This document shows positions 22,658 to 33,516 of a DNA stretch of 33,613 bases, piece by piece. How positions within the stretch are numbered: the first letter of the stretch is position 1; each line of letters starts with the position of its first letter. The notes beneath the pieces were generated by a model. That model was not told the DNA's origin and did no database searches. It saw only the letters and a program-made list of their open reading frames with translations. A program made the position numbers and the translations under genes. The DNA is from Pseudomonadota bacterium. Lineage in GTDB: Bacteria > Pseudomonadota > Alphaproteobacteria > Rhizobiales > Beijerinckiaceae. The stretch lies in the NCBI GenBank assembly GCA_023386155.1, contig JAEWKH010000003.1, forward strand, positions 1 through 33,613. Reading direction: 5' to 3'.

Positions 22658-23872
22658 CTAACGCAGGTCCGGCGTCACGTCAAACAGGCGTCGGTGTTCG
22701 AGGATCGCGTATCGATCCGTCATGCCGGCGATGTAATCCGCCACGCGGCGGGCGAGACGGGGCTCGTCGTCCCTCGGCAGGTCCGCCTGCCATTCCTCCG
22801 GCATCAGCTCGGGTTCCGCCTTGAAGCGCCTGAAAAGATCCCGCAGCACGTCATCGGCCTGCGCACGGACCCGCATGACGTCCGGGTGGCGATACATGCG
22901 GGCATAGAGGAAGCGCTTGATGGAGGCGTCGGCCTCCCTCATGGCCTGCGAGAAACAGACCATGGTGTCGCCCGCCAGCCGGATATCCTCCGCCGTCTGC
23001 GGAGCCGCGGCCGCGATCCTGCGGTCGCCCTCAGCCACCACGTCCTCGACGAAGCGGGTGATGACGCGCCGGGTCAGCTCGTGGATGCGGCGGGAAAGGT
23101 CGAGATTCGGGTAGCGCGCGTCGATTTCCGTCAAGAGGCCTTCGAGGAACGGGACCTCGCGCAGCTCCTCGATCCCGAACAGCCCGGCCCGCAACCCGTC
23201 GTCGATGTCATGGGCGTCGTAGGCGATATCGTCGGCAATCGCCGCCGCCTGCGCCTCGCCCCCGGCATGGGTGGCGAGCTCCAGGTCCTGCTGGGCGTTG
23301 TACTCGAGAATCGCCAGAGGAACGCCCCGCGCGGCATAGCGCAGGGTCGGCCGCCCATCGGCGCCGAGGAGCGGGCCGTTGTGCTTGACCAGCCCCTCCA
23401 GGGTCTCCCAGGTGAGGTTGAGGCCGTCGTATTCCGCATAGCGACGCTCAAGGCGGGTCACGACCCGCAGGGCCTGGGCGTTGTGGTCGAAGCCTCCGAA
23501 CCCGGCCATGCACTCGTCGAGCGTGTCCTCGCCCGTATGGCCGAAGGGGGTGTGGCCGAGGTCGTGGGACAGCGCCAGCGCCTCGGCGAGATCCTCGTCG
23601 AGCCCGAGGGAGCGGGCGAGCGCCCGGGCGATCTGGCTCACCTCGATGGTGTGGGTCAGCCGGGTCCGGAAATGGTCGCCCTCATGATAGACGAAGACCT
23701 GCGTCTTGTGCTTGAGCCGGCGGAAGGCGGAGGAATGGATGATCCGGTCCCGGTCGCGCTGGAACTCGCTGCGGGTGGGCGAGACCGCCTCGGGAAAGAG
23801 ACGCCCGCGGCTCCCCCAGGGGTCGCAGGCATAAGGGGCTCGCCATCTCTCGCCAAAGGGCCGCACAATCAT
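22658..23872 (-). CDS. dgt: Deoxyguanosinetriphosphate triphosphohydrolase-like protein
   Basis: HD-superfamily dNTPase that splits dNTPs to deoxynucleoside and triphosphate. The 404-residue product shows SAFRRLKHKTQVF (48-60), the first metal His in RLTHTIEVSQ (His74), the HD pair in LALSHDLGHTPFGH (His103, Asp104) and the later aspartate in ADDIAYDAHDIDDG. The length and RD-HS-AFRRL start match the type 2 (alphaproteobacterial) subfamily. The start at ATG 23872 faces the divergent erpA-like gene across 88 nt, and argS follows after 46 nt. Confidence 0.93.
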   Translation of the reverse strand: MIVRPFGERWRAPYACDPWGSRGRLFPEAVSPTRSEFQRDRDRIIHSSAFRRLKHKTQVFVYHEGDHFRTRLTHTIEVSQIARALARSLGLDEDLAEALALSHDLGHTPFGHTGEDTLDECMAGFGGFDHNAQALRVVTRLERRYAEYDGLNLTWETLEGLVKHNGPLLGADGRPTLRYAARGVPLAILEYNAQQDLELATHAGGEAQAAAIADDIAYDAHDIDDGLRAGLFGIEELREVPFLEGLLTEIDARYPNLDLSRRIHELTRRVITRFVEDVVAEGDRRIAAAAPQTAEDIRLAGDTMVCFSQAMREADASIKRFLYARMYRHPDVMRVRAQADDVLRDLFRRFKAEPELMPEEWQADLPRDDEPRLARRVADYIAGMTDRYAILEHRRLFDVTPDLR

Positions 23873-23960
23873 CCCCGGGTTGAAGCCTTGTCAGGGCGCA
23901 CTTACCTTGCCCATAACACCTTGTCCAAAGAATACGTCCTCGCGAGGACTGGAAGTGCCC

Positions 23961-24287
23961 ATGACCGGTATCACCCTGACCGACCGCGCCGCCCGCCGCA
24001 TCAACGAGATCATGGCCGCCGAGCCGGCCGGCTCCCACCTGAGAATCAGCGTCAACGGGGGCGGCTGTTCGGGGTTCCAATATGCCTTCGACGTCGACCG
24101 GACCCGGCAGGAGGACGACCTCGTCATCGAACGGGACGGCGCGACCGTGGTCGTGGACGAAGTGTCGATCCAGTACATGGACGGCTCCGTCATCGATTTC
24201 GTGGACGACCTGATCGGCCAGTCGTTCAAGATCGAGAACCCTCACGCCACCGCGTCCTGCGGCTGCGGCACCTCGTTCTCGTTGTAA
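23961..24287 (+). CDS. erpA: A-type Fe-S carrier protein (ErpA/IscA family)
   Basis: The 108-residue protein has the A-type carrier pattern: GGGCSGFQYAF with Cys36, and a C-terminal CGCGTSF with Cys100 and Cys102. The three cysteines bind an Fe-S cluster passed to apoproteins. It starts MTGITLTDRAARRI, with GGAAG 5 nt upstream of ATG 23961; the frame is open further upstream but without family similarity. The assignment to ErpA rather than IscA or SufA rests on the isolated position next to dgt, which I recall from related genomes. The symbol is therefore less certain than the family. Confidence 0.88.
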   Translation: MTGITLTDRAARRINEIMAAEPAGSHLRISVNGGGCSGFQYAFDVDRTRQEDDLVIERDGATVVVDEVSIQYMDGSVIDFVDDLIGQSFKIENPHATASCGCGTSFSL

Positions 24288-24370
24288 AACCATTACGCAG
24301 CGTCCTATTCTCCAGCCCGCATTCCGTTGAAGGGCGGCCGGGCCGAGATTCGGCGCGCCGAGGAGATTCT

Positions 24371-26230
24371 ATGGGACTTCGTTACCGTGCAGGAATCTGC
24401 GCATTCGCCCTGATCGCAGGCGCAGCGGCGCTGTCCGTCGAGCCCGCCGTGATCCGGGACTTCGCCATCGACCACGGCAGCCACCGGATCAGCGTGGGCG
24501 CGGTCAAGGTTCCGCTCTGGAGCGCGGCCCTGGCGCAATCCGCCGACAGCTTCATCCTGGACAATGTGAGCTTCACCTTCGGGTCCACGACCTACGAGGC
24601 GAAGCGGATCGAGTTTTCCGGCGTGTCCGCATCGCGCGCCGACATCGAGGCCCTGTTCTCTCCGACCTCCACGGACTCGATGGAAAGCCGCCTGAAGCGC
24701 CTCACCGTGAAGCAGGTCACGATCCCTGAAGCGCGGGTGAAGCAGACCATCGGCCAGCAGACGCAGGTCACGACCTACAGGAACTCCACCCTCAGCAACA
24801 TCTCCGAGGGTCGGATCGCCTCGGCTCTCATCGAGACCAGCGCGACGGAAACGAGCGGCGCCGGCAGCAGCGCGGTGATCAGCACCGGCCGGGCGGGCAT
24901 CGACGATCTCGACCTGCCCGCCCTCGCCCGGCTTTACGAAGCGAAGGCCGATACCGCGTCGGCCCCGCTCACCCGGATCTACGGCTCCTTCGCCATCGAC
25001 AACGTGGAATTCGCCGACAGCGAAACGGGCGTCACCTTCAAGATCGCGCGTCTGGGCGGCAAGGATTTCCAGGGACGCCCGACCAAGGAGTCCTGGACGG
25101 GCACCACCGGCATGTTCGCCGAGATGGCCGACCGCACGGACCTGTCCTCGGACGATCAGGCCCGCCTCATTTCCGCGATGGCCGATTTCCTCGACGCGTT
25201 CCAGATCGGCTCCCTGGAAGCGTCCGGCATCGAGGCGACGGCGAAGGACAAGGACGGCTCCGGCCTGACCCGGATCGGACGGATCGCCTATACGGGCGGC
25301 ACGGATGCCCAGCCGGCCGATGTCAGGTGGGAAGGTTTCGAGTTCTCGGACAAGGAGAACCGCGTCAGGATCGACGGGATGAGCCTCACCGGCTTCTCGT
25401 TCCGCCAGACGATCGACGGCCTGAGAACGCTCCAGGCCAAGTCCCTCGACGAGATGGACCCGACGGTCATGCGCAGCCTCGTCCCGACCCTGGGCACGCT
25501 GCGCCTGTCCGGCCTCTCGATCGACGGGACCACGGACGACGAAGGCAAGAAGGTCAAGATCCAGGCTGCCCTGAAAGGCTTCGAGCTCACCGCCGACAAG
25601 CCTGTGAACGCCATTCCGACCAATATCCGGATCGGGCTGCAGAACCTGGCCATGACGCTGCCGTCCAACAGCACCGACGACGGCATCAGGGAGCTCGTGG
25701 CCCTCGGCTACAAGGATATCGACATATCCCTCGTCGCCGCCGCCACCTGGAACGAGGCCGCGAGCGAGATCGCGCTCAACGAGGTTTCTTTCCAGGTCCA
25801 GGACATGGGCAATGTCGGCCTGACGGGCCGCATCGGCAATGTGGGCAAGGACCTCTTCGATGCGGATACGGCCATTGCGACGGTCGCGCTGGTCGGAGCC
25901 AAGGCGAAGGCGCTCGACCTCACGGTCGAGAACAGGGGCCTGTTCGAGCGCTACATGGCCAAGGCCGCGAAGGAGCAGAAGACGACGCCGGAATCCCTGC
26001 GCCGGACCTATGCCGCGGCAGCGGCCTTCGTCGTGCCCGCGATGATCGGCAACTCGGAGCAGGCGCAGACCCTGAGCCAGGCCATCGCCCGCTTCATCGC
26101 CAAGCCCGGCAAGCTCACGGTCAATGCGACGCCCAAGGATCCGGCGGGCTTCGGCATCGCCGAAGCCGTCGTGCTGCCCGACCCCAAGGCGATCCTCGGC
26201 AGCCTGAACATCAGCGCGAAGGCGGAATAG
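24371..26230 (+). CDS. Exported protein of unknown function (619 aa)
   Basis: I do not recognise this gene. ATG 24371 has AGGAG 5 nt upstream. The N-terminus MGLRYRAGICAFALIAGAAAL is a signal peptide or membrane anchor. The rest is soluble and rich in short beta-like units with a recurring theme, F/L-x-L/I-D/S-N/G-V/L...R-I (for example SFILDNVSF, SFAIDNVEF, SLEASGIEA, TLRLSGLSI). This suggests a repetitive beta-sheet fold such as the beta-groove of AsmA- or DUF945-like periplasmic proteins, but similarity is too weak to assign a family. A helical segment near residues 515-575 (KAAKEQKTTPESLRR, SQAIARFIAKPGKL) precedes the end. It lies 83 nt after the Fe-S carrier gene, possibly co-transcribed, and ends before a strong palindrome. 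Confidence 0.85.
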   Translation: MGLRYRAGICAFALIAGAAALSVEPAVIRDFAIDHGSHRISVGAVKVPLWSAALAQSADSFILDNVSFTFGSTTYEAKRIEFSGVSASRADIEALFSPTSTDSMESRLKRLTVKQVTIPEARVKQTIGQQTQVTTYRNSTLSNISEGRIASALIETSATETSGAGSSAVISTGRAGIDDLDLPALARLYEAKADTASAPLTRIYGSFAIDNVEFADSETGVTFKIARLGGKDFQGRPTKESWTGTTGMFAEMADRTDLSSDDQARLISAMADFLDAFQIGSLEASGIEATAKDKDGSGLTRIGRIAYTGGTDAQPADVRWEGFEFSDKENRVRIDGMSLTGFSFRQTIDGLRTLQAKSLDEMDPTVMRSLVPTLGTLRLSGLSIDGTTDDEGKKVKIQAALKGFELTADKPVNAIPTNIRIGLQNLAMTLPSNSTDDGIRELVALGYKDIDISLVAAATWNEAASEIALNEVSFQVQDMGNVGLTGRIGNVGKDLFDADTAIATVALVGAKAKALDLTVENRGLFERYMAKAAKEQKTTPESLRRTYAAAAAFVVPAMIGNSEQAQTLSQAIARFIAKPGKLTVNATPKDPAGFGIAEAVVLPDPKAILGSLNISAKAE

Positions 26231-26251
26231 TCCAGTATCTTCAACCATTTT

Positions 26252-26285
26252 CACTGTCATCCCCGCGAAGGCGGGGATGACAGTG
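26252..26285. terminator. 15-bp perfect palindrome, bidirectional terminator and dispersed repeat
   Basis: CACTGTCATCCCCGC (26252-26266), loop GAAG and GCGGGGATGACAGTG (26271-26285) form a perfect 15-bp hairpin between convergent genes (stops at 26230 and 26305). The core GTCATCCCCGCGAAGGCGGG is a dispersed palindrome known in many proteobacteria. Stability suits termination on both strands, although T-tracts are short. Confidence 0.8.
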
Positions 26286-26304
26286 AGTTGTCTAAAAGGC
26301 CGTG

Positions 26305-28608
<2,304 letters not shown>

Positions 28609-28707
28609 CCCCGCCGCTCCTTGCACTGACCAAACCTTATCGGAGGCCCTTGTGCGCGTCCTGCCCCCCTGCCGTCAATGTTCTTCTCAAGCCCCCGGGG
28701 CTGTACG

Positions 28708-29328
28708 ATGAAGCTTCGGCACCGTTTGAAGAACTGGCGCAACCCGCACAACCAGGCCCGCATCCACCTTGCCCGCCTGGCGGAGCGCTACGGCTACGAG
28801 ATCGGCGAGTTCACCTACGGTAAACCCAAAGTGCGCTTTCCCGAGTCGGGGAGGAAGCTCACCATCGGCCGCTATGGCTCCATCGCCGACAAGGTGGAGA
28901 TCCTGCTCGGGGGCAACCATCGCACCGAGTGGGGCACGACCTATCCCTTCTCCGCCTTCCGGGAGCTCTGGCCGCTGGCGCCCGAGAGCGAGGATTACCA
29001 TACCTCCCGCGGTGACGTATCCATCGGCCACGATGTCTGGCTCGGCTCCGGCGCCATTGTCATGTCAGGTGTGACCATAGGGCATGGCGCCGTGGTGGCG
29101 GCCCACGCCATCGTGACGAAGGACGTGCCGCCCTATGCCATCGTCGGCGGCAACCCGGCCAGGGTAATCCGCTACCGCTTCGACGAGGAGACCATCGCGG
29201 CGCTTCTCGAGGCGCAATGGTGGGACCTGCCGCGCGAGAAGATCGCGACCCTCATCCCGCTCCTGCAGAGCAATCGGATCCGCGAGCTGATCGCCGCCGT
29301 CAAGGTGCTGCGGGCTCAATCGTCTTGA
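28708..29328 (+). CDS. CatB-like hexapeptide-repeat acetyltransferase
   Basis: The 206-residue product has a left-handed beta-helix made of hexapeptides (about 50-70 and 102-150, for example VSIGHDVWLGSGAIVMSGV), the GGNHRTEWGTTYPF segment with a probable catalytic His71, and the PYAIVGGNPARVIRYRF ending typical of xenobiotic and O-antigen acetyltransferases. The acceptor may be a sugar; a drug cannot be excluded from sequence. ATG 28708 is chosen, though an upstream in-frame ATG at 28678 is possible. Its last 29 nt overlap the end of the convergent acyltransferase 3 gene. Confidence 0.87.
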   Translation: MKLRHRLKNWRNPHNQARIHLARLAERYGYEIGEFTYGKPKVRFPESGRKLTIGRYGSIADKVEILLGGNHRTEWGTTYPFSAFRELWPLAPESEDYHTSRGDVSIGHDVWLGSGAIVMSGVTIGHGAVVAAHAIVTKDVPPYAIVGGNPARVIRYRFDEETIAALLEAQWWDLPREKIATLIPLLQSNRIRELIAAVKVLRAQSS

Positions 29329-30397
29329 TCGTGCGGCGCCCGAGCGCCCTGGCCTTCAGGCCGAGCGCCGGCTTCTCGACCAGATACCAGGACAGGGCTG
29401 CGACCAGCAGCGTGGCCGCCAGCGAGGGGAGCAGCAGGAAGCCGGCCGCAGCGCCCGGCAGGAGAGCATGCAGGCTCTGCTGGATCGGCCAACCATAGAG
29501 ATAGGTGCCGTAGGACAAATCCGCCTTGGGCTCGTAGGAGAACCGCGTGAACGCGGGCGACAGGGCGAGCCAGAGGATCGCGTAGGCCGAGCCGGTGAAG
29601 AGCAGCGTCTTGTAGAGGAAGGTTCCGGCGCTCAGCCACGTGGCGAGGAACAGTACCAGCACGAGCCCGGCCGAGAGGCGGGCCCGGTCGCGCCAGACAT
29701 AAAGCGCGCCGCCGAAGGCGAAGATCAGCGGCAGGCGCAGGGCCGTTTCCATGCCTTTCGGCGCATCGGGCCGCATCAGGTCGAGCCCGAGCAGAGCGAT
29801 CGCAAGTCCGCACACGAGGGCGAAGGCCGCGATGCGCAGGCGCAGGAACCCGGCGAGGCCGATGGCGAAAACGCCCGCATAGCACATGACCTCGTATTTG
29901 AGGGTCCAGACCGTTCCCATCGGGAATGTGAAGGGATTGTCGGCGAACACGCCCGGCAAGGCGATGTTGCTCTTGAAGCTCGTGAGCGTCGCCGTGATGA
30001 AGCGGCGCAAGGCCGGGCTTTCCAGGTACTCGCCGAGAGGCAGCCTGGTCATCGCGCTGCCCAGGAGGAGCGAAACCGCGAGCACCGCCACGATCAGCCC
30101 CGGCGCGATGCGCAGCACGCGGGCGACGGCATAGTCGCGCCAGCCGCGCCGGGCGAAGCTCATGGTGACGAGGAAGCCCGAGATGGCGAAGAAGCCGTTC
30201 ACCGCATGCTCGCCCAGCGTGAACCCCGTGGACGCGATCAGCGGCTCGTCGAACAGCGCCCCCGTAGTCACGCTGAAGGCGTGCGACACGACGACGGCGA
30301 GCGCGAGAGCCAGCCGGATCAGGCCGAAATTGTTCTTCTCATGGGCCAGGGCCGCCGAGACGCTGGGCGCATTGTTCAGAAATGCGAGGACGCTCAT
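29300..30397 (-). CDS. Acyltransferase 3 family membrane protein
   Basis: The 365-residue protein has about ten membrane segments and the family features NNFGLIRLALALAVVVSHAF (conserved R-x10-H, His39), FFAISGFLVTMSFARR and the ending SWYLVEKPALGLKARA (the VEKP motif). Such proteins transfer acetyl or other acyl groups to surface polysaccharides. The start overlaps the glycosyltransferase stop (ATGA), so the two are probably made together and may act on the same glycan. The gene's 3' end overlaps the hexapeptide acetyltransferase gene on the other strand. Confidence 0.92.
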   Translation of the reverse strand: MSVLAFLNNAPSVSAALAHEKNNFGLIRLALALAVVVSHAFSVTTGALFDEPLIASTGFTLGEHAVNGFFAISGFLVTMSFARRGWRDYAVARVLRIAPGLIVAVLAVSLLLGSAMTRLPLGEYLESPALRRFITATLTSFKSNIALPGVFADNPFTFPMGTVWTLKYEVMCYAGVFAIGLAGFLRLRIAAFALVCGLAIALLGLDLMRPDAPKGMETALRLPLIFAFGGALYVWRDRARLSAGLVLVLFLATWLSAGTFLYKTLLFTGSAYAILWLALSPAFTRFSYEPKADLSYGTYLYGWPIQQSLHALLPGAAAGFLLLPSLAATLLVAALSWYLVEKPALGLKARALGRRTIKTIEPAAP

Positions 30398-31266
30398 GAC
30401 ACTCCCTCGTGCTCCAGGGCCTTCTCGCCCTTCAGGAAGGCCCAGGCTCCCGCCGCAGAGCCGCCGTAACGCTCGACGAGCTTGCGCTGGAAAGTCAAGC
30501 TCGCTCCTGCCGCTTTCAGCGCATTGATCGCGAACATGCCGGGTGCCGGGTTCGACAGGCCATACTTGCGGCTCACATAGGCCCGCGACCAGGCCTGGTG
30601 CCAGCGCGAGGCGAAGATGCGGCCGCGTTTCTCGCCGCTCGACCGGCCCCGTCCGTGACGGACGACGGCCTGCGGGACATAGATCAGCGCGGAGCCGGAA
30701 TCCGCCACGCGGCGGCAGAGGTCGTCGTCCTCGTAGAACAGAAAGATGTTCTCGTCGAAGCCGCCGAGTTTCAGGAAGGCGTCGCGGCGCATGAGAAAGC
30801 AGGCGCCGGAGAAGAACGGCGCGCAGGCCTCGCCTTCCGGCAGGACGAGCCTGCCGCCCGGATTGGTCAGCGAGGTCGCGAGCAGCGAGCGCGGCTGGTA
30901 GAACACGCGGCCGCTCGGCTCCACGATCTGCGGCGCGAAGAACGCGGCATCCGGATAGCGACGCGCCGCATCGACGAGGGCCGGGACCGCGCCCCGGTCG
31001 ACGATGCAGTCCGGATTGACGATGAGCACGAACTCGCTCCCGGCCGCCCGCACGCCGATATTGTTGGCGCGGCCATAGCCCTCGTTGCGGGCGTTGCGGA
31101 TGACCCGCGCGCCCTGCCCTTCGGCGACGGCGACGGTGTCATCCGTGGAGGCATTGTCGACCACGAGCGCAGGAACGCCGTCCGCCGCCAGCGCACCGAG
31201 ACACTCCGGCAGCGCATGGGCGCTGTCGAAGGTCACGACGATGGCGGTGGCGTCGATGCGGCTCAT
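30394..31266 (-). CDS. Glycosyltransferase family 2 protein
   Basis: The 290-residue protein is a GT-A type glycosyltransferase of the rhamnosyltransferase-like group. It opens TAIVVTFDSAHALPECL, then VVDNASTDDTV, NEGYGRANNIGV, FVLIVNPDCIV (the DxD position reads NPDC, usual for this group), FFSGACFLMRRDAFLKLGGFDE and the acidic FLFYEDDDLCRR, with the catalytic base region. The donor sugar is not predictable. It is translationally coupled to aspS (ATGA) upstream and to the acyltransferase downstream. The first is odd for a sugar transferase and probably reflects read-through expression from aspS. Confidence 0.92.
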   Translation of the reverse strand: MSRIDATAIVVTFDSAHALPECLGALAADGVPALVVDNASTDDTVAVAEGQGARVIRNARNEGYGRANNIGVRAAGSEFVLIVNPDCIVDRGAVPALVDAARRYPDAAFFAPQIVEPSGRVFYQPRSLLATSLTNPGGRLVLPEGEACAPFFSGACFLMRRDAFLKLGGFDENIFLFYEDDDLCRRVADSGSALIYVPQAVVRHGRGRSSGEKRGRIFASRWHQAWSRAYVSRKYGLSNPAPGMFAINALKAAGASLTFQRKLVERYGGSAAGAWAFLKGEKALEHEGVS

Positions 31267-33083
31267 TTCTCCGGCAGATTCAGCCGGATGTGCAGCTCGC
31301 GCAGCTGCTTGGGCGTCACGTCGGAGGGTGCGCCGAGCAGCAGGTCTTCCGCCTTCTGGTTCATCGGGAACAGCGTGATCTCGCGCAGGTTATGCGCGCC
31401 GCAGAGCAGCATCACGATGCGGTCGACGCCGGCCGCCATGCCGCCGTGGGGCGGAGCGCCGTACTGGAAGGCGCGATACATGCCGCCGAACCGCTCCATG
31501 ACCTCCTTCTCGCCGTAGCCGGCGATCTCGAAGGCCTTCACCATCCGGTCGGGGCGGTGGTTGCGGATCGAGCCGGAGGCCATCTCGTAGCCGTTGCAGA
31601 CCATGTCGTACTGGAAGGCCGTGATCTTGAGGATCGTGTCCTTGTCGGCCGGATCGAGCGCCATGAAGGCGTCGTGGTCGAAATCCGCCATGGAGAACGG
31701 GTTGTGGGAGAAGTCGATCTTCTTCTCGTCCTCGTTCCACTCGTATTGCGGGAAGTCGACGATCCAGCAGAACTCGAAGCGGTCCTTGTCGACGAGGCCG
31801 AGCTCCTCGCCGATGCGGGTGCGCGCCTTGCCGGCGAGCGAAGCCGCCTTGTCCTCAGCGCCTGCCGAGAAGAACACCGCGTCGCCCGCCTTGATGCCGG
31901 CCTTCTCGCGGATGATTGCCTGCGCGGCTTCCGGGATGAACTTGGCGATGGGACCCTTGGCCTGGATCTGGCCGCCCTCCTCCTCGAACACGATGTAGCC
32001 GAGGCCGGGCGCGCCTTCCGTGCGGGCCCAGTCGTTGAGCTTGTCGAAGAAGGAGCGCGGCTGCGAGGCTGCGCCCGTCGCCGGAATGGCGCGCACGACG
32101 CCGCCGGACTTGATGACGTTCTTGAACGCGTTGAAGGTCACGTCCTCGCGCTCGAACACCTCGGACACGTCGGCGATCACGAGCGGGTTGCGCAGGTCCG
32201 GCTTGTCGGAACCGTATTTCAGCATGGACTCGAAATACGGGATGCGCGGGAACACCTCGGTCACCGGCTTGCCGTCCGCGAATTCCTTGAAGGTGTCGCG
32301 GATCACCGGCTCCATGGTCTGGAAGATGTCTTCCTGCGTGACGAAGCTCATCTCCACGTCGAGCTGGTAGAACTCGCCCGGCAGGCGGTCGGCGCGCGGG
32401 TCCTCGTCGCGGAAGCAGGGCGCGAGCTGGAAGTACCGGTCGAAGCCGGAGATCATGATCAGCTGCTTGAACTGCTGCGGCGCCTGCGGCAGCGCGTAGA
32501 ACTTGCCGGGATGGATGCGCGACGGCACCAGGAAGTCGCGCGCGCCCTCCGGCGAGGAGGCGGTCAGGATCGGCGTCGTGAACTCGAAGAAGCCGCTTTG
32601 CTGCATGCGCGTGCGCAGACTGTTGATGATCGCGCCGCGCTTCATGATGTTGTTGTGCAGCTTCTCGCGGCGAAGGTCGAGATAGCGGTAGGTGAGCCGG
32701 GTCTCCTCCGGGTATTCCTGGTCGCCGAAGACCGGCATCGGCAGCTCGGCCGCGGGGCCCAGCACCTCGATGTCCGTGATGTAGACCTCGACCATGCCGG
32801 TCGGCAGCTCCGGGTTCTCGGTTCCGGCCGGGCGCTTGCGCACCTTGCCGTCGACCCGGATCACCCATTCCGACCGGGCCGCCTCGGCCTGCCTGAAGGC
32901 CGGCGAATCCGGATCGATCACGCATTGCGTCATGCCGTAATGGTCGCGCAGGTCGATGAACAGCACGCCGCCATGGTCGCGGATGCGGTGGCACCAGCCG
33001 GAGAGCCGGGCGACCTGGCCGACATCGGATTCGCGGAGCGCGCCGCAGGTGTGGGAACGGTAACGGTGCATGGAGGCGGACAT
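31263..33083 (-). CDS. aspS: Aspartyl-tRNA synthetase (bacterial type)
   Basis: Class II synthetase of 606 residues. It has an N-terminal OB fold (HRYRSHTCGALRESDVGQVA; DHGGVLFIDLRDHYGMTQCV), motif 2 in FRDEDPRADRLPGEFYQLD, the GAD insertion domain (about 290-420) and motif 3 in GGMAAGVDRIVMLLCGAHNLRE. In alphaproteobacteria lacking AsnRS this enzyme often also charges tRNA-Asn; whether that holds here cannot be seen from the window. ATG 33083 is chosen; ATG 33122 and ATG 33071 are in frame and possible. It is the first gene of the aspS-GT2-acyltransferase unit. Confidence 0.95.
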   Translation of the reverse strand: MSASMHRYRSHTCGALRESDVGQVARLSGWCHRIRDHGGVLFIDLRDHYGMTQCVIDPDSPAFRQAEAARSEWVIRVDGKVRKRPAGTENPELPTGMVEVYITDIEVLGPAAELPMPVFGDQEYPEETRLTYRYLDLRREKLHNNIMKRGAIINSLRTRMQQSGFFEFTTPILTASSPEGARDFLVPSRIHPGKFYALPQAPQQFKQLIMISGFDRYFQLAPCFRDEDPRADRLPGEFYQLDVEMSFVTQEDIFQTMEPVIRDTFKEFADGKPVTEVFPRIPYFESMLKYGSDKPDLRNPLVIADVSEVFEREDVTFNAFKNVIKSGGVVRAIPATGAASQPRSFFDKLNDWARTEGAPGLGYIVFEEEGGQIQAKGPIAKFIPEAAQAIIREKAGIKAGDAVFFSAGAEDKAASLAGKARTRIGEELGLVDKDRFEFCWIVDFPQYEWNEDEKKIDFSHNPFSMADFDHDAFMALDPADKDTILKITAFQYDMVCNGYEMASGSIRNHRPDRMVKAFEIAGYGEKEVMERFGGMYRAFQYGAPPHGGMAAGVDRIVMLLCGAHNLREITLFPMNQKAEDLLLGAPSDVTPKQLRELHIRLNLPEK

Positions 33084-33178
33084 GAAAAGGCCTGCTGGTT
33101 CGATTTCAAGCGCAACATCCATGGGAGGAAGGGGAAGTCAAGGCGGAAGCACGAAATCGGGCCGTGAGGGCTCATCCC

Positions 33179-33200
33179 GGATGGGACCCCGCTCCCATCC
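33179..33200. repeat. 8-bp hairpin
   Basis: GGATGGGA (33179-33186) and TCCCATCC (33193-33200) with loop CCCCGC, in the aspS upstream region. Confidence 0.5.
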
Positions 33201-33358
33201 TGCCCGCCCATCAAAGGGAGAGGGTTCCGGTGCCACTCCTCGTGCGATCCCGGAGCGTCACTGGCTGCTCTGTCCGAACTGAGACCCTTGCCGTCGTCTC
33301 CTCCCCGGACGCGATCCGAGGATCAATGCCGGCGATCCTGCCTTCAAGCCTTCTCCAC

Positions 33359-33459
33359 CCTCATCCTGAGGGCCGCCGGAGGCGGCGTCTCGAAGGAGCT
33401 TCCAGTGCCCTCTGGAGCCTCCTTCGAGACGGTCGCTGCGCGACCTCCTCAGGATGAGG
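33359..33459. repeat. 101-bp interrupted palindrome (dispersed intergenic repeat type)
   Basis: Outer arms CCTCATCCTGAGG (33359-33371) and CCTCAGGATGAGG (33447-33459). Inner arms CGTCTCGAAGGAG (33386-33398) and CTCCTTCGAGACG (33419-33431). Both pairs are perfect 13-mers at near-symmetric spacing. To my knowledge elements with CCTCATCCTGAGG ... CGAAGGA arms are widespread between genes in Methylobacterium, Bosea and Bradyrhizobium relatives. Confidence 0.8.
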
Positions 33460-33493
33460 ACAGAGGGAGACCGGGCCGGGTTTGACGGCGTGG

Positions 33494-33516
33494 ATGGCCG
33501 GGACGAGCCCGGCCAT
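33494..33516. repeat. ATGGCCGGG palindrome
   Basis: ATGGCCGGG (33494-33502) and CCCGGCCAT (33508-33516) with loop ACGAG, flanked by GTGG and GACG as in the common GTGGATGGCCGGG...CCCGGCCATGAC intergenic repeat of Hyphomicrobiales. Confidence 0.7.

Noticed and set aside
22652..24370. Upstream extension of the 619-residue protein through dgt and the Fe-S carrier gene
   Set aside because: The open frame runs back across two real genes in other frames. AGGAG plus a signal peptide at 24371 mark the true start.
31290..33167. A 625-codon open frame antisense to aspS
   Set aside because: Same reason: aspS is intact on the minus strand and the antisense frame has no family features.
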